A stretch of DNA of 64,000 bases from positions 23,149,839 to 23,213,838 of the forward strand of contig CM049316.1 in assembly GCA_026874595.1 (NCBI GenBank). Direction: 5' to 3'. The notes beneath the pieces are model-generated. The model was not told where the DNA came from. It was given only the letters and a program-made list of their open reading frames with translations, and did no database searches. The stretch comes from Sipunculus nudus. Its lineage: Eukaryota; Annelida; Sipuncula; Golfingiida; Sipunculidae. Made by a program: the position numbers and the translations under genes. This document shows, piece after piece, positions 46,701 through 58,281 of this stretch; position 1 is the first letter of the stretch, and each line of letters starts with the position of its first letter.

Positions 46701-49700
46701 CTTGATGAATAAATGATAACTACTGGTAACAATTAAGAGGAGTGGTCAAGACTGTGACATTGTGGTCTTTGAACACAGTTCAAATTGTTTAAAATTGAAT
46801 GTGAAATCTTTTTACTTTAAAAGTCATGAAACTTTAGAAAAGGGAGAAAATTCATGAAAGTGTTAACATTCATTGAGTAAGAATTCTGTATTAATTAATT
46901 TGGTGCACTGGTGTGTCTCTAAAAGAAAAAGTCTGAAAAATAAAAAGTATTTAGTAATGAACTTTTTTCATTTACCTAAAACTGGCACCAGCTTGATGTG
47001 TTGTACAGTATCTACAATTTCACAAGTATATAAGTTTTTCCAGCATGTTTACTATTTCTTGTATTGTTTATAATTTATAAAGTGTGTAATGTAAGATTTC
47101 AGCCTTTTACTTTAAATTGGCATGCAATAAATGGACCTCTTAAGGGAAGTGGATATAAATTCACTGAACTTGGATCTGTATGGTAAATTGCAATATGACA
47201 AATCCTTGATAGTCCTCATTATAATTTTTTTTCTTCAGGCACAGTTTAAACCAGACCCAAATAGCCTAATTCATGCTTATAAGTCCTGGCTCAAACCAAC
47301 CAAATCTAGCTCGCACCAATATATCACCCTATATTGACACTGGGCCAACCAAGTGGCCATTTAAACTGCTCTGAATTATTACATTGATGGCAAGCTTGGT
47401 CCAAATCTTGCCTCAGATTTACACTTGGAAATCTTCTGTGTTTTATACTGTGGGCATGCAGTATTTGTAGTAGCAGGTATAGTATTGGACTGTTGGGCCA
47501 AATTCTTTTTTCAAATAAGATTCATCAGTCTAGCAAGTGCTAGACCCACCATCTGTCAGTATAGTTTAGACCACTCTGAACTAAAATATAGCATGTTAGC
47601 CCACATTTAGTGTTTCTATAGAATCTAGAGCAGTCTAGATTTTGCATGTAAATGAGGGTAATGTTTATGTTTTGCATATCTTTACCAGGGCCAGGGAGAC
47701 ACATTTGAAATTAGAGAAGACTATGATCCTGAAAAAGAGAAAGCATGGAGAGGTATTATAAATTGTATAGTCCATACCTGAACCTGTGTCTGTATGTTAC
47801 TTCAAGATAATTTCTTATATTTTAACAGAGATTGTATAGAGATTTTGGGAACTTTAATGGGAGCTATTCAGCTAATCATCTGAGTGAAAAATGTTTTACC
47901 GTGTATTGAATTTGTATAAGACAAATAAGCCAAAATATTTAACACATTTAGATAAATTATGTATGTATACATTGAACAGGTCACTGTTACGACAAGCTTT
48001 ATATTCCAGTATAAAATTTTTATGACTTTGTCAATCAAAGCCACACAGATTAAGTGCAGAAGATAGAACAGATATATTAAACTTGTGCCACCTTAACATC
48101 TTAACATGATATACTGAGTTCATTTTCAATAAACAGAACAACACAAGAAGAACGTAGAGGCTTACAAGCATGAACTAAAGAAAACCCAGAAAACCGAAAC
48201 ACAGGATGTTCCTGAGGAAAAGACAGCACAGTCAGATGACCAGCTCTGGGAGAGACTGCGGGAGCTTGAGATCAAAGAGAGGCTGGGAAATGAGTTTGCA
48301 TTGTAAGTTGAAGTGGCGATGTAGTGTTCAGCAGAAAATGATACATAAGGGCTAAATAAAAAGGTTGATTTCTCAGGCAACGCATGCATCAGTTTTCCCA
48401 GCCTGCATAAAAAGTTAAGTTTGATCTTCAGTATTTATTAACCAATTTGAGCCCAGCTGCTCTGATATTTCTTTCCGTAAAATAAATAATAAAATTTTGT
48501 AAAAATTGTTTTGTCATGATGTGCTTTAGCCGCTTTAGCAAAGCAATTCTGCTATTATAATGCAAAAAAAAACTGTGTGCATCTGTTGAGTGGAGCAACC
48601 TGATGGCTTAAATCCAGAAGATTGATACACTCAATTATGTGCAAAACAAACCACTTCAGTGACTCTTTTATGTCTTGTGCAGTGGATTTGTTCAATAAGC
48701 ATATGTAAAGTATTAACATTTTATTTTCTAGTCAGTAATCATATGCTTAATTTACACAGTATAATTTTCTGCATATTGCCATGTGACAGTTGTTTGACAC
48801 CCAAATTCCTCATAAGCAAATTAAAAAAGAGTATGATATGGGATGCAAACCTGTGTTCAAAGGTAGTCCCTTGGATTGTTAATTAAATCTTCGTCTTCCT
48901 GTAAATTATTTTATTGAAAAATTTTTGAAATAAAAAACCAGGACATTGTAACTTTGTTGACTTCTGTCAGGGAAAGGGCACTTAGAGTGACATCATTGTC
49001 CTCTGTGACCACACGTCCTGCACTACAGAGATAGACATATGATCACATGCTATTTTTTAGTGTAAACAAATGTGCTTTAAAACCCCATAAAAAGCACATA
49101 CCCGGGTTATTTTAAGCTTGGTATTATACCAAAATTTTAATCACTAGGAGATTTTTACTATACCAGCCTATATTTTAAATTATTAATACCATCTGTGACA
49201 CTTGTCTTCAGATTTCTTGCAGACACACACACAGAATCAAGGGAAAACAAAATTCTCAATTTATGCAGGGTTAATAAATGATATAGATCTTCTTGATTGC
49301 CAGAGCCATGGATAACCATGTCTGCTAGGCCATATCTGTTGATATATGGAATCAGAACAGGAAATATAACATCTGTATAGACCTTTATCTGAAACCCCAC
49401 ATCCGGGACAAAAAGGCTGTCTTGTCAATAAATTTACTAACTACTATTCTCTTATGTGACCTCAAAATGTAAATGTACTTTTAATTTACTTTTTAGGATA
49501 GATGAAGAGGTCACCACATCAGAGAATGCAGCATCACTTAAAACAGTCAGATGGGAAGATGAAGAAGAGGAAGAGGAGGATAGTGAAGAAGATGATGATG
49601 ATGATGATGATGATGATATCAGTGATGATGATGATGACAGTGATGATAATGAGGAAGATGAAGTTATTGAACCTGATGGCCCAAGGCTTCCATCAAAAAT

Positions 49701-51894
49701 TACCTTTAGCCACAGCAATATTAAAGAAATAGTAAGCTGTTTTATGTTTAATAATAATTTGTTTTCACAAAGCATGGTTGCATGGTTTTTAGTGGGCTAT
49801 ACTTGTTATGGTAGGGTTGTGGGTTCATGTCCTGATCTCTTCACCTTCCATGTTAAGCCTTCTGGCCAAGTTCTTTACCACAAGGTTTAGCCCTCTTCAC
49901 CAAGGGGTGAATGGGTACTGGTCTTGGGCTGCAGGCAGACATAGAATGAAAAACCTTCTAGCATCTATTATGACACCTTTGGCTTGTTTATTTGCTGGGA
50001 TGCTGAGAAAAGTCATGAGAACTGACCAGAAAAATTTGTTATTAAAGGACTAGCACTCACTCCCATGGTTTGCCAGGCAGAATCTTCCCAGTATGCTCCC
50101 CCATCACATCTTGTAATTAGCCACCCTCATTTTATCAGGTTGGTCACCCTGCTGTGTCACTGGTGTCCAGTGTCTATGTACAGCCAAGGCAGTTACAGGG
50201 ACAGGCACAAGTTTATAAAGGCAAACCATAGGATTGAGTGGTTGCGTTGTAACTTTAAATGACATGGATATCAGATTATCCCAACCTACCTGCCTGCCTT
50301 CCTGCTTACAAAGTGATGAGTGTTGCCACAGGTTCACCTAAAAGTATAATTAATGGCATCAAATTCTTTCACTGCATTATGGTCTGCTTACTAATTCAGG
50401 ATTGATGCAGTTCCTCAACTGGTGGAATAATTGTGTAATCCACATCTTTTGGTCTAAATATTCAAATTTGGTGGGAAAATTGCATATACTGCTCAAGGAA
50501 TCTCAACGTTGAGTAATTTTGTGAAAATTCAGGCCAGAAATATCTCTCAGATTAAACCATTCAAGTGATAACTTTATAGGCTTTAACTGACATTTTGATG
50601 TACACTAAAAAGGAGTTGTATGTCAGAAAATTGACCAAATTTGATGTGTTTTTTTTTTTTGTTTATCTTTCTCAAACAACACAAGTTTCATAATCAGTTT
50701 ATGTTTAATAAAGATGCTAGTATTCTTTCTTCACATCTTAATAAGAAAAACAAGAATGGGGGGGTGGGGGTTCAGTTTTGCTCCATGGCTTAGTATCATA
50801 ATTACTTCAACCATTGAAGGTATCAGGGGGTTATTTGATTGGCCAGGTTTGTTTGCTTTTGTATCTGAGATGTATCTCCAAAATATTTCAATGAATTTAC
50901 ATAAAATTTTGCAGGGAAAATAATGTAAGTATGGATTGGTACACTTAAATTAAAAAATGTGGATCTGTAACTTGATTCTACCAAATTTGCCCATTTTGTC
51001 TGCCATCTTGTTTGTTTTCTTTACATCTCTTACATTATATTAATCTGCCCCAAAATGTTATTACTTCTTCCTTAGCGTATTACTATATTTCCACAAAATT
51101 ATTTAAAATCATGTGAGAATTTTTCGAGATATTTGTGAACAAGGAAGTGCCTTTGACGTTATGTCTGCATTTTACTTCTCTTTGCAGGAATCTTCATCAG
51201 AACAAGGAGTAGCAGAGGGTTCTGATGGGTTGTCATTGAAAAGTCCTTCTGATATCTACAAACACTTCTGTCCCATGCACAAACCTAAGTCCATACTCAA
51301 ACCACCTAAATCACCAACTGAACCTGTCATAGGTCAAAGGTCAGAGACACTGGAGTCAAAATTAACCAGTATCACAGAATCTGTGGTGGGTCAAAGGTCA
51401 GAGGTCCTGGAGTCAAGGTTAACCAATGTTGGACCCAGGGAAACACTGTCAGACAGACCAGAGGTAAGAATAACACAGTTGAATTTCAAAATGAAATATT
51501 TAGTAACATATTACCAATTTACAACTGATGATGAAAGTGACCATATTATATTAACTTAATTTAAGGTTAAAGATCTTAAGAACAAAGGATGGAAAAAACA
51601 ATGTGTTTACTTTTAAACTGTTGCATAATATTTTTTCAAAAAATTTTTCCAATAATTCAAGTTTCTGTATATTTTCAGTAACAGTTTTATAACTGACATT
51701 TTTGTATATCCTAGGAATAATTACTTTTGTTATGATTAAAGCAAATATAATAAGCTGAATGTTTTCAACAGGCATTCTCTGGAGCAGTGAAAGAGAGAGT
51801 GGTTCAGCCTAGTGCACAGGGACTGCCACAAAATGAGCCACAAAAGAGAATATCCAAGTTTAAACAACAGAGAATGAGTCAGCAAAAAAGGTAG
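40751..51894 (+). CDS. URI1: URI1 (unconventional prefoldin RPB5 interactor), nine coding exons, 423 aa
   Basis: Exons are 40751-40857, 41739-41817, 45603-45738, 46467-46552, 47689-47752, 48137-48302, 49497-49731, 51188-51463 and 51772-51894, with all phases consistent. URI binds RPB5 and works in the R2TP/prefoldin-like complex that assembles RNA polymerases and PIKK kinases. The N-terminal two-thirds of the prefoldin domain matches human URI: LQDRLKTLPDK, VPFG-LAMMPGQLIHTNEI, LLGDNWFVERSAKQA. Then come a coiled helix, an EIREDYD block, LWERLRELE, an acidic D/E tract (about 233-270), the ITFSHS block (found as YFSH in human), an SILK motif at 326-329 (PP1-docking type, as in human KSILK), and the C-terminal AFSG and RISKFKQQR. 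It is shorter than human URI (535 aa), mainly in the linker regions. Exon 8 has an internal 19-residue duplication. Intron 2 begins in a 31-bp minisatellite built from the exon 2 end. Confidence 0.95.
40858..41738 (+). other. URI1 intron 1
   Basis: Intron between AT|GTAAGT and TTTTAAAG. No repeat or exon recognised. Confidence 0.6.
41795..43191 (+). repeat. 31-bp minisatellite, about 45 units, seeded by the URI1 exon 2 5' splice site
   Basis: The unit is ATAAGGTGACTCATGATGTA followed by ATGGTAAGTAC. The first unit is the last 20-odd coding bases of exon 2 plus the authentic donor ATG|GTAAGT. The remaining units are intronic, and most keep a full GTAAGT. By my count 45 units are present, 24 of them containing TGACTCA. 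Common variants are GTGATTCATG, GTGACCCATG and ACAGTGTTTCATG. There are no unique spacers, so it is a minisatellite. Confidence 0.95.
43192..44619 (+). other. URI1 intron 2, middle part
   Basis: Non-coding. No clear repeat boundary. Confidence 0.4.
44620..45392 (+). mobile_element. 3' fragment of a CR1/L2/Jockey-type LINE in URI1 intron 2
   Basis: Broken reading frames encode the C-terminal part of a non-LTR reverse transcriptase polyprotein: a KYLGV-type block at about 44668, then SRLDYCNSVFGGLP, LQ-VQNNAAHLIL and LLKQLHRLPVKYRIQYKIL at 44814-45010, then after a frame change remnants reading RPLHTLRSAGRNLF and VWNSLP to about 45190. It ends in a short ATT microsatellite at about 45378-45392, as is usual for CR1/L2-like 3' tails. 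Frameshifts and stops show it is dead. Confidence 0.85.
45739..46466 (+). other. URI1 intron 3
   Basis: No further feature recognised. Confidence 0.5.
46553..47688 (+). other. URI1 intron 4
   Basis: Non-coding. About 47240-47640 contains recurring GACC, AACC and TAGACC words suggestive of a degenerate dispersed repeat, but no terminus was identified. Confidence 0.35.
47753..48136 (+). other. URI1 intron 5
   Basis: Short AT-rich intron, G|GTATTA to AATAAACAG; nothing else seen. Confidence 0.6.
48303..49496 (+). other. URI1 intron 6
   Basis: About 48420-48550 is a diverged copy of the repeat in RMP24 intron 2 (20335-20480). A minus-strand open frame at 49158-49400 is not recognised. Confidence 0.45.
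49775..50045 (+). mobile_element. tRNA-derived SINE in URI1 intron 7
   Basis: The 5' part resembles a tRNA gene: a box-A-like TAGTGGGCTATAC at about 49789 and a box-B-like GGGTTCATGTCC at about 49821 (compare GGTTCGANNCC), about 35 bp apart. It is followed by a body with CTTCACCAAGGGGTGAATGG and GTACTGG, a body type I recall from invertebrate tRNA SINEs. Diverged and probably inactive. Confidence 0.65.
50046..51187 (+). other. URI1 intron 7, distal part
   Basis: Non-coding, with a T-run at about 50649 and a G-rich patch at about 50757-50770. The intron ends at CTCTTTGCAG. Confidence 0.5.
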
Positions 51895-52347
51895 CACCAG
51901 ATGGCAGTATGCCACAGACTAAGAAACAAAGATCTAGACTCTATGCACAACTGAATGCAGTGATCAGCTGATACAAGATACTGAGATAGAGCATTACCAT
52001 GTATGCAAACTATTCTATTCACTTGATATCACATTTTGCATCCAGCTCCGAGCTTCAAACCTGCAACACTCCACTCTCATGGGTTTGATTGCAATCATTG
52101 GCCTTGTGCCAGTTATTTCTTTATGAAAGCAGCAGTTAAAGCCAAGGAGATCTGGAATGACTGCAGTGTGTACCCACTGCATAAGGAGTGAAGGTTTATA
52201 CCATAAACACACCACAAAACTTCTGATCTCCCAGCAGCCCTGTTCACCCCTGCAGACTGTTAACAAAATTATCAAAGTTGCACATGTAAAACTCACTGAA
52301 GCATTCAGAGATCATTACCTCTGCCATTATTCTGAAGTGTTGTGTTT
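51895..52347. other. URI1 3' flank with dispersed repeat copy 2
   Basis: The presumed 3' UTR begins here; no close AATAAA was found. About 52015-52200 matches 5391-5590 (AAGGAGATCTGGAATGACTG and neighbouring blocks). Confidence 0.5.
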
Positions 52348-52416
52348 CAGGCCTGCCAAATCACTCTCATTAAAAAAGAGTCGCTCTTTTATTACAGATT
52401 TACTGAAAATGACACT

Positions 52417-54436
52417 TACCGTATTCGACGTAATAAGCGCCCCGGGCGCTCTCAAAATTAAATTATTCTAAATTTGTTTAATACCCTAATAAGCGCCCCC
52501 CCCCTCCCCCCCCCCATCTGCCAACTTCCAAAGTGCATTACGATCCTCCAATTTAACACTGCGGCTTGTGTACACGTGTTTGACTTCACAGCACATTCAG
52601 GACAATTCAGAAAAAAAACAATGGTTGTGTAATCCAAGTGATACCGATTTGCAGACGATTTTATTTTGTGTTGCATGAGAGAATTGTCTGAATGACTGCA
52701 GTTCGAGATTTCCTTTGCAGGCGAAGAGGAAAAATAAGGATGGTAATAAATGAACGCTTTTATAAAAGTCAACGCCTAATAAGGTAGCAGAATGTATAAA
52801 ATGTTCATATAAAAATATATAAAACAGTATTCATTTGAATGATAAAAAAAAATAATACAGGACATCGGTACCCCGATTATGTCAGTCACCTTGCGCAAAT
52901 ACCTTTGACAGCTGAGCCGATTAATGACATGGAATGGCATCGACAATAATTGTCTTTTTGTCTTTCATTGTGCTTGATATTACATGCAAAAGTTAAAAAA
53001 AAAAAACTGAATTACTGGCCCTCAGACTCCTGCGTATTATAATTTCTTCAGTGCGTATACGAACCAAATCCGGGGTTTTGTTTTAAAATTGTTAGGAAAT
53101 TTGTCATATTTATATCCCGCGGAAACACGGTCCCTTTCTTGAACTTTGTTGACCCGTTATAATACATTCATTTTCTCGACGTAGTCCAATAATACAAGCT
53201 TGACATTGTCACCTGAGGATAGGCCCCTTCATATTTATAATTATAATGCGTTACTGGTTGTCTTGTAAATGAAGTGCCATGAGCGAGTCTCCGTGTATGT
53301 CAGTGTGCAAGCAAGCTGACAGCGTCCGCATTCACTGGACTCGTGAACATTTTACGCAGTAAATACGGCACCATATGAAAAAAATCATCCTTGTTTTAAC
53401 ATGCATATTACGTGCTACTGGATGGCACTTGGTTTGGCAAATTCCCAGCATCCCTTGCGCGAGCGCTGTATACACACAGATTAACCCAGGGCACTGGGAT
53501 CTTGAGAACACGGGTAAGCCCTGCACGCTGTCAGCGGCATCGACAATTATATTACTGTGTACATGTTTCAAGTGATACCAAGATCTTTTTGGCAAAAAAT
53601 ACATTAAAACATATATCAGGATTGGGAATTCCGTTTTGGTCCGTCAATTCCGCAATTCCGTCCGCGGTCGCGTAAATTCACTGGCTCTACTGTCAGAAGG
53701 GCTTTCATATATTGATTCAGTCTGTGTCAATGCGGCAAGGGCAAACCTTTTCTTACCAATTATTTAACTATGTGCACATGGAAATCTGATGTATAAACGA
53801 TAAATTCAAACAAAAACAAAGCATTGTAATGCTCTTTATTGAGTGTATATTACCACCATACGGACATGATCACTGATATTCACGGCATCAAGTTCGGCCG
53901 ACGTAATAATTCACATTGCCGTAAATTATCCTTGGCGGCCCTGAGGACGCTGAGAAACTTGTACCAGTGTATAAGACGGCCGCCCTTCTTTGCCGATATT
54001 TTAGGATAAAATTTATCGCCCATCACGAGCAAATACGGTAAGTAATATATATTTCATTGCATAATACATCCACATACGTACCTGAATTCAGGTCACCCGA
54101 TCAGCATGGCCACCTGCAGGGTCTGCCTTCACGGACACCGTCATCCAGTGTTATCTATGATACACTTGACCACTGATTCTGTTATGTGTAACTAATATTA
54201 TTATTATATTAGATGATAAACCTTAACGGAGATTGAATAAAAACTGGTGGTAACTTTTAAGCTTGGCGGGGAGAAATGAAAGCATTACGTTGTCCTGTGT
54301 TATATTGGCTAGGGAGAAAAGTGAGGTTAGGATGGCTCATCCTTTAGTTTCATAAAGTGATCTCCAAAATCCGGTGGGGGGGGGGGGGGGGGGGGCGCTT
54401 ATTACGGGAGGGGCGCTTATTACGTCGAATACGGTA
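52417..54436. mobile_element. Inner TIR element, 2.02 kb, nested in the above
   Basis: Perfect inverted ends: TACCGTATTCGACGTAATAA then GCGCCCC at the left, and the same on the reverse strand from 54436. The right side repeats GGGGCGCTTATTACG twice, next to a G-run of over 20 bases at about 54375. No transposase was recognised, although the interior is less AT-rich than its surroundings. Confidence 0.85.
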
Positions 54437-54541
54437 TTACCCTTTTATCACTCTTTTTCAAGCAGTACTCTTTTTTAGCACTCTTTTTTACGCTCTTTTT
54501 TCAGTGAAATAATGTCCATATAATATATTTTTCTCTTGCTA

Positions 54542-54676
54542 AAATGGTCCAGTGAAAACAAGAATGGGAAACTTTGCAATTTTTGTGTATGCAAATGTCC
54601 AGCATGTGGCACAGTGTGTGGGAAATGTTCTTATCTTCATGCAGGGGGATGTGCAATGTGTGTACTGACTATTTGA
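54542..54676 (+). pseudogene. Cysteine-rich open frame fragment, unknown
   Basis: The plus-strand frame ending TGA at 54674-54676 has nine Cys in about 30 residues (core CNFCVCKCPACGTVCGKC), spaced mostly x1-x3, resembling a zinc-binding cluster. It has no in-frame ATG in the visible stretch and sits within the hAT-like element. It may be a relic of a transposon protein or chance. Confidence 0.25.
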
Positions 54677-54847
54677 GCAATACATATTCACATACTGCGA
54701 AGCACATACTATAGTCAGTTTGTGACAAAAACTGGGAATCACTGCTAATATTACTCTTGTCTTTCACTCTTTATTTCAAAGAAAGCTACTCTTTTTTTAC
54801 CAGAGCACTTACTCTTTTTTCCTGGTCATTTACGTTCGTCAGGCCTG

Positions 54848-55600
54848 TGTGTGTATTTTGCATCATTGTTTGTACCTGGTGGAATTTTTTTCTTCACATG
54901 TGAAAAAGAGTAAGTAAATGGTGTTAGAATGAAATATTGGTGGATTCCATGTTTTAAGGTAAAAATACTATATTTAGTGTGTATTTAACATACCTGGTAT
55001 AAGAATGGGTCCCTTAAAGTGAAGGAAATATATGAATCCTAATCAAGAGAAATTTCTGTCACACTTCACCAACTCTGTGGTTGCATCACAAGTCTACTCT
55101 GCTCACCAGAGCATAGGTTGCTCAGATTTATTGATACCTGTGCAGTCACCCTGTTAAGATATTACAAGACAATGTTCTTGGCTTAAGGTGGGACACACAA
55201 ATTGCCATGTTAAAGAAATAACCATAAAGTGGCACACCATGTATGGTAACATATTCTTGTGTGCACGTGGCTTGCTTAGGAATGGTGCCTTGGTCACAAA
55301 ATGCTTCAACACAATAATGATTTAATCTCTGGATAAGAGAACCCCTATGTAATAGCCAGGTGATTAACAGATCAGAAAAGCTTGTTATGATTGCCTATGA
55401 ACTGTTGTTCTTTCAGTTTGCTTTATAGTTGTGATTTTGCCTGAACACTTGCAGGCTTGTCATTATTCATGAAATAGACACCAGAGTGGCTAAATGAATC
55501 AAGGTCTATGAAAGTGTAGCTGCCAAAAGCTTGATAGTATGAAGATGATATATTTATATCTTGTACAGATCATGAGATATCAGTATGCATCACATTCTGT
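54848..55600. other. Intergenic, contains a dispersed repeat copy
   Basis: About 54895-55010 belongs to the family seen at 10300-10480 and 27560-27720. No gene seen. Confidence 0.45.
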
Positions 55601-55618
55601 CACTCTTTCTCTCTCTCT

Positions 55619-55688
<70 letters not shown>

Positions 55689-55698
55689 TATATATATA
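55601..55698. repeat. (CT)n-(CA)n-(TA)n microsatellite
   Basis: A long CT run passes into CA and then TA. Confidence 0.95.
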
Positions 55699-56867
55699 CA
55701 TAGAACCTTTTGGTCCTAGAGGAGAGATTTGTTTTCTTTGGAATTACTTTCTTAATGGTCAGTAAGTATGCATTAAATATGTATTTGTTCTTTATCAGAT
55801 TTGTGTACTACTCAGATATTTGGATATCTCCATGAGGGTCGGTCACTTTTCATTGGATAATTTCTCAGTTTTGACTTGATTGTGATTGTTTGTATTGATA
55901 AAAATATTTTTATTTTTTGTATAAAAGAGATTGCATATATAAAAACAGGTTTTTGAAGTTGTTTGTGCATGTTTGTCTGCATGAGTGAAAGTCCAAAGGG
56001 CATGAAATCACATGTTTATCATATTTATGGTCAAATTTGATAATGAAATGAATAAAAGAAGCTGTAAATATGATTTAAAAATAAATGATAAATAAGGTAA
56101 TTAATTACACAGCACCAAAGCATTTTTTAAAGGCTTCTTTCCAATTTGATAAACCTATCATAATTAAAGTCTTTGATTCCACTGCATTCAATATCATTAA
56201 GCCAAATAGTTCCAATGGTCATGTGCCATTCCCTTTGAGACATGATCTAACTTTTTCAATTTGTGGGCAATTTCTGTCCCATTTATAGGTCAGTACCCCT
56301 CAAGCTCAGTGAAAGTTTACCCTCAGTAAAAGTTTAAGGATGGGGTATGTTTGGTAAGGGCAATAGGCAAAACCCTACATGGTCAAAGCCTGTCAGAAAA
56401 TAAACCCTGGTACAAAGCCTTTCCCTAAAAAGAAAATGAAATTCTATTATAAGGCCAGATATATCTATTTTTTTGGGGGGGGGGGGGGGAGGGGAGCTGG
56501 GGGCTTCTTAAAATGTGTTAAAAATAAATGATTTTCCCTGGCCTACCTATATAAGGGAACATCCCATATAAATGTAAGCAGGGTAAAATCTACAGACCTA
56601 AAGCAATAAAGGTTTCTCCTTATCAGCTCAGCTGAGTCTCAGCGATCACTTTTTGTCCGTTGTCAGTCCACCTGGCTTGCCACTATCAAGGCACAAATCA
56701 TAACCGCTAGACCTACAAACTTCTAACTAAACACCCATATAGTTCCATGAAAGATCTTGAAAACCTGGATTAAGGTCAATGCAAATCCCTATCCTCCGAG
56801 CTATAAGGCTTGTAAATATCTCCAGAATAATTTAAAAATTTATACAAAAGCACCAGTGTCTGAATAA
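55699..56867. other. Intergenic, repeat remnants
   Basis: No gene. A G-run lies at about 56475-56491. About 56620-56780 is an inverted relative of 24480-24660 (GCTCAGCTGAG, TTGTCCGTTGTC, GGCACAAATCATAACCG). Confidence 0.45.
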
Positions 56868-57210
56868 GGCCAAAATAAAAAAAAAAAGGTATGGTTCTCA
56901 GGAACTTTTTTTCAGAAATCAATGCGGGTGGGCGTTTTTTTTTTTTTTTTGTTTTTTTTTTAATGTTTCCATAAAAAATGTCAAATAATAAGGGAAAACA
57001 TGATAATAACAGATTTATTTTGCTAAACAAGCTAAAGCACTACATAACAAATGAAACTGAATGATTTTATCTACTTGAAAGAAATATCAGAGTGGCTGCA
57101 GCTCAAATTGGTAAGTTTCTGTTGAAAATCAAAATAAAAATGTTTTATGCGGGGGGTTGAAATTGATGCGGGCAGTGCCTGAGAACCATACCTTTAATTT
57201 TTGTTTGGCC
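56868..57210. mobile_element. GGCCAAA MITE, copy 1, 343 bp
   Basis: Inverted ends: GGCCAAAATAAAA...AAGGTATGGTTCTCAGG at the left and CCTGAGAACCATACCTTTAA...TTTGGCC at the right. It is internally collinear with copy 2 at 59358-59720 (TTTTTTTCAGAAATCA, GCTAAACA, AAAGCACTACATAAC, AAGTTTCT, ATTGAAAATCAAAATAAAAA-type blocks). Confidence 0.85.
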
Positions 57211-58281
57211 TAACTAGTTTATTGATTGCCATGATACTTTCCATTCATATTGATCATGTAGTGTTTCATCAGTTCCTGCAGACTGGTTGTCAACCTATAT
57301 ATTTTTCTCTTTTTAATGCATTCTTTTCTCTATTTTTGAGACCTTCAAATGAAGTGGTCTGGTTGTTTATAAGGCACACACCGTAACCGTTAGACCTAGA
57401 AAGAGCTACCAAACACCCCTCTTAAGTGTAAATGGACTGAACCATTTAAAGGCTATCATTCACACTGCGCGCGTGCATGCGCAGACTGACTCGGGTCTAA
57501 TGTCAAACTGTCAAAGTTTAACATCGAAATTTGTTACATTTCAAAGAAACAACTTCTGTTTACATTTGACCTGTCCATGCTTATGAATACTACTTATTCA
57601 GTGAAGTCTTTACCACATAAAAAACAAACACACATGTCTACGTAATTTGGGCTTAAACAATACAATACAATACAATACAGTTTATTGGCTCAAGACAATA
57701 TATACATTGTATGGAGCACCAGTGTACATGGGTGCATGATCATCTTAAAAATACAATTGAACTGGAAATTACATACATGATCACAGAGTAACACAACCTG
57801 AGTGCACATAGGACTAGAACTTTAAAAGAATGAGAAAAAAAAAGAAAGAAAGACATTGCTACGTTTTGGCAAGTATTTGTGCGAATTGTTTAAGCGAAAT
57901 AAACATACCCTAGTGGTCCAGCCACTGGGTTGTTGATGATGATACATTACTTGTATAAAATTATGTTACCTAAGCTACTGACAGAGAATAAAGTATAAAT
58001 ATGCTGCATAAATATGTGCATGTTACAATATACACTCTAGGAACTGAGATGCATAATAAGTGAATACTTATTTGTCATAGTGTAAGTTTGGTATTTGTGT
58101 GTCAGGCACAAACAATTCTAAGCCAACACATTTGAACAGACTACATCGCCTCTTCACCAGTTCATTGCATTTGTACCTATTCCACCTGTGTATTTTGAAG
58201 CCGCGGAGCATTGTAGGGTTCAGCTTTTGACGCCCACAAACCCTAGCCGGCAGAGTCTTAATCGTATGAGTCCGAACTGTC
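57211..58281. other. Intergenic, probable retrotransposon tail
   Basis: About 57655-57800 begins with an AATAC pentamer array, then CAGTTTATTGGCTCAAGACA. This looks like the reverse-oriented 3' end of a non-LTR element (TTGTATTGTATTG tail). Similar wording recurs at about 60740-60790. No gene seen. Confidence 0.4.

Larger units (their letters stand above)
52348..54847. mobile_element. Outer hAT-like TIR element, interrupted by a second transposon
   Basis: Both ends read CAGGCCTG (52348 on plus, 54847 on minus), followed by a subterminal region of AAAAAAGAGT words on one side and the complementary ACTCTTTTTT words on the other (52375-52400; 54455-54500 and 54785-54822). CAGG...CCTG ends are hAT-like, but I cannot confirm an 8-bp target duplication. 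A cysteine-rich frame lies inside at about 54542-54676. Confidence 0.5.

Noticed and set aside
49158-49400. 80-codon minus-strand open frame in URI1 intron 6
   Set aside because: No recognisable motif, no splice or start context, antisense within an intron.
49452-49775. Minus-strand serine-rich open frame
   Set aside because: It is the complement of the GAT/GAA acidic tract of URI1 exon 7.
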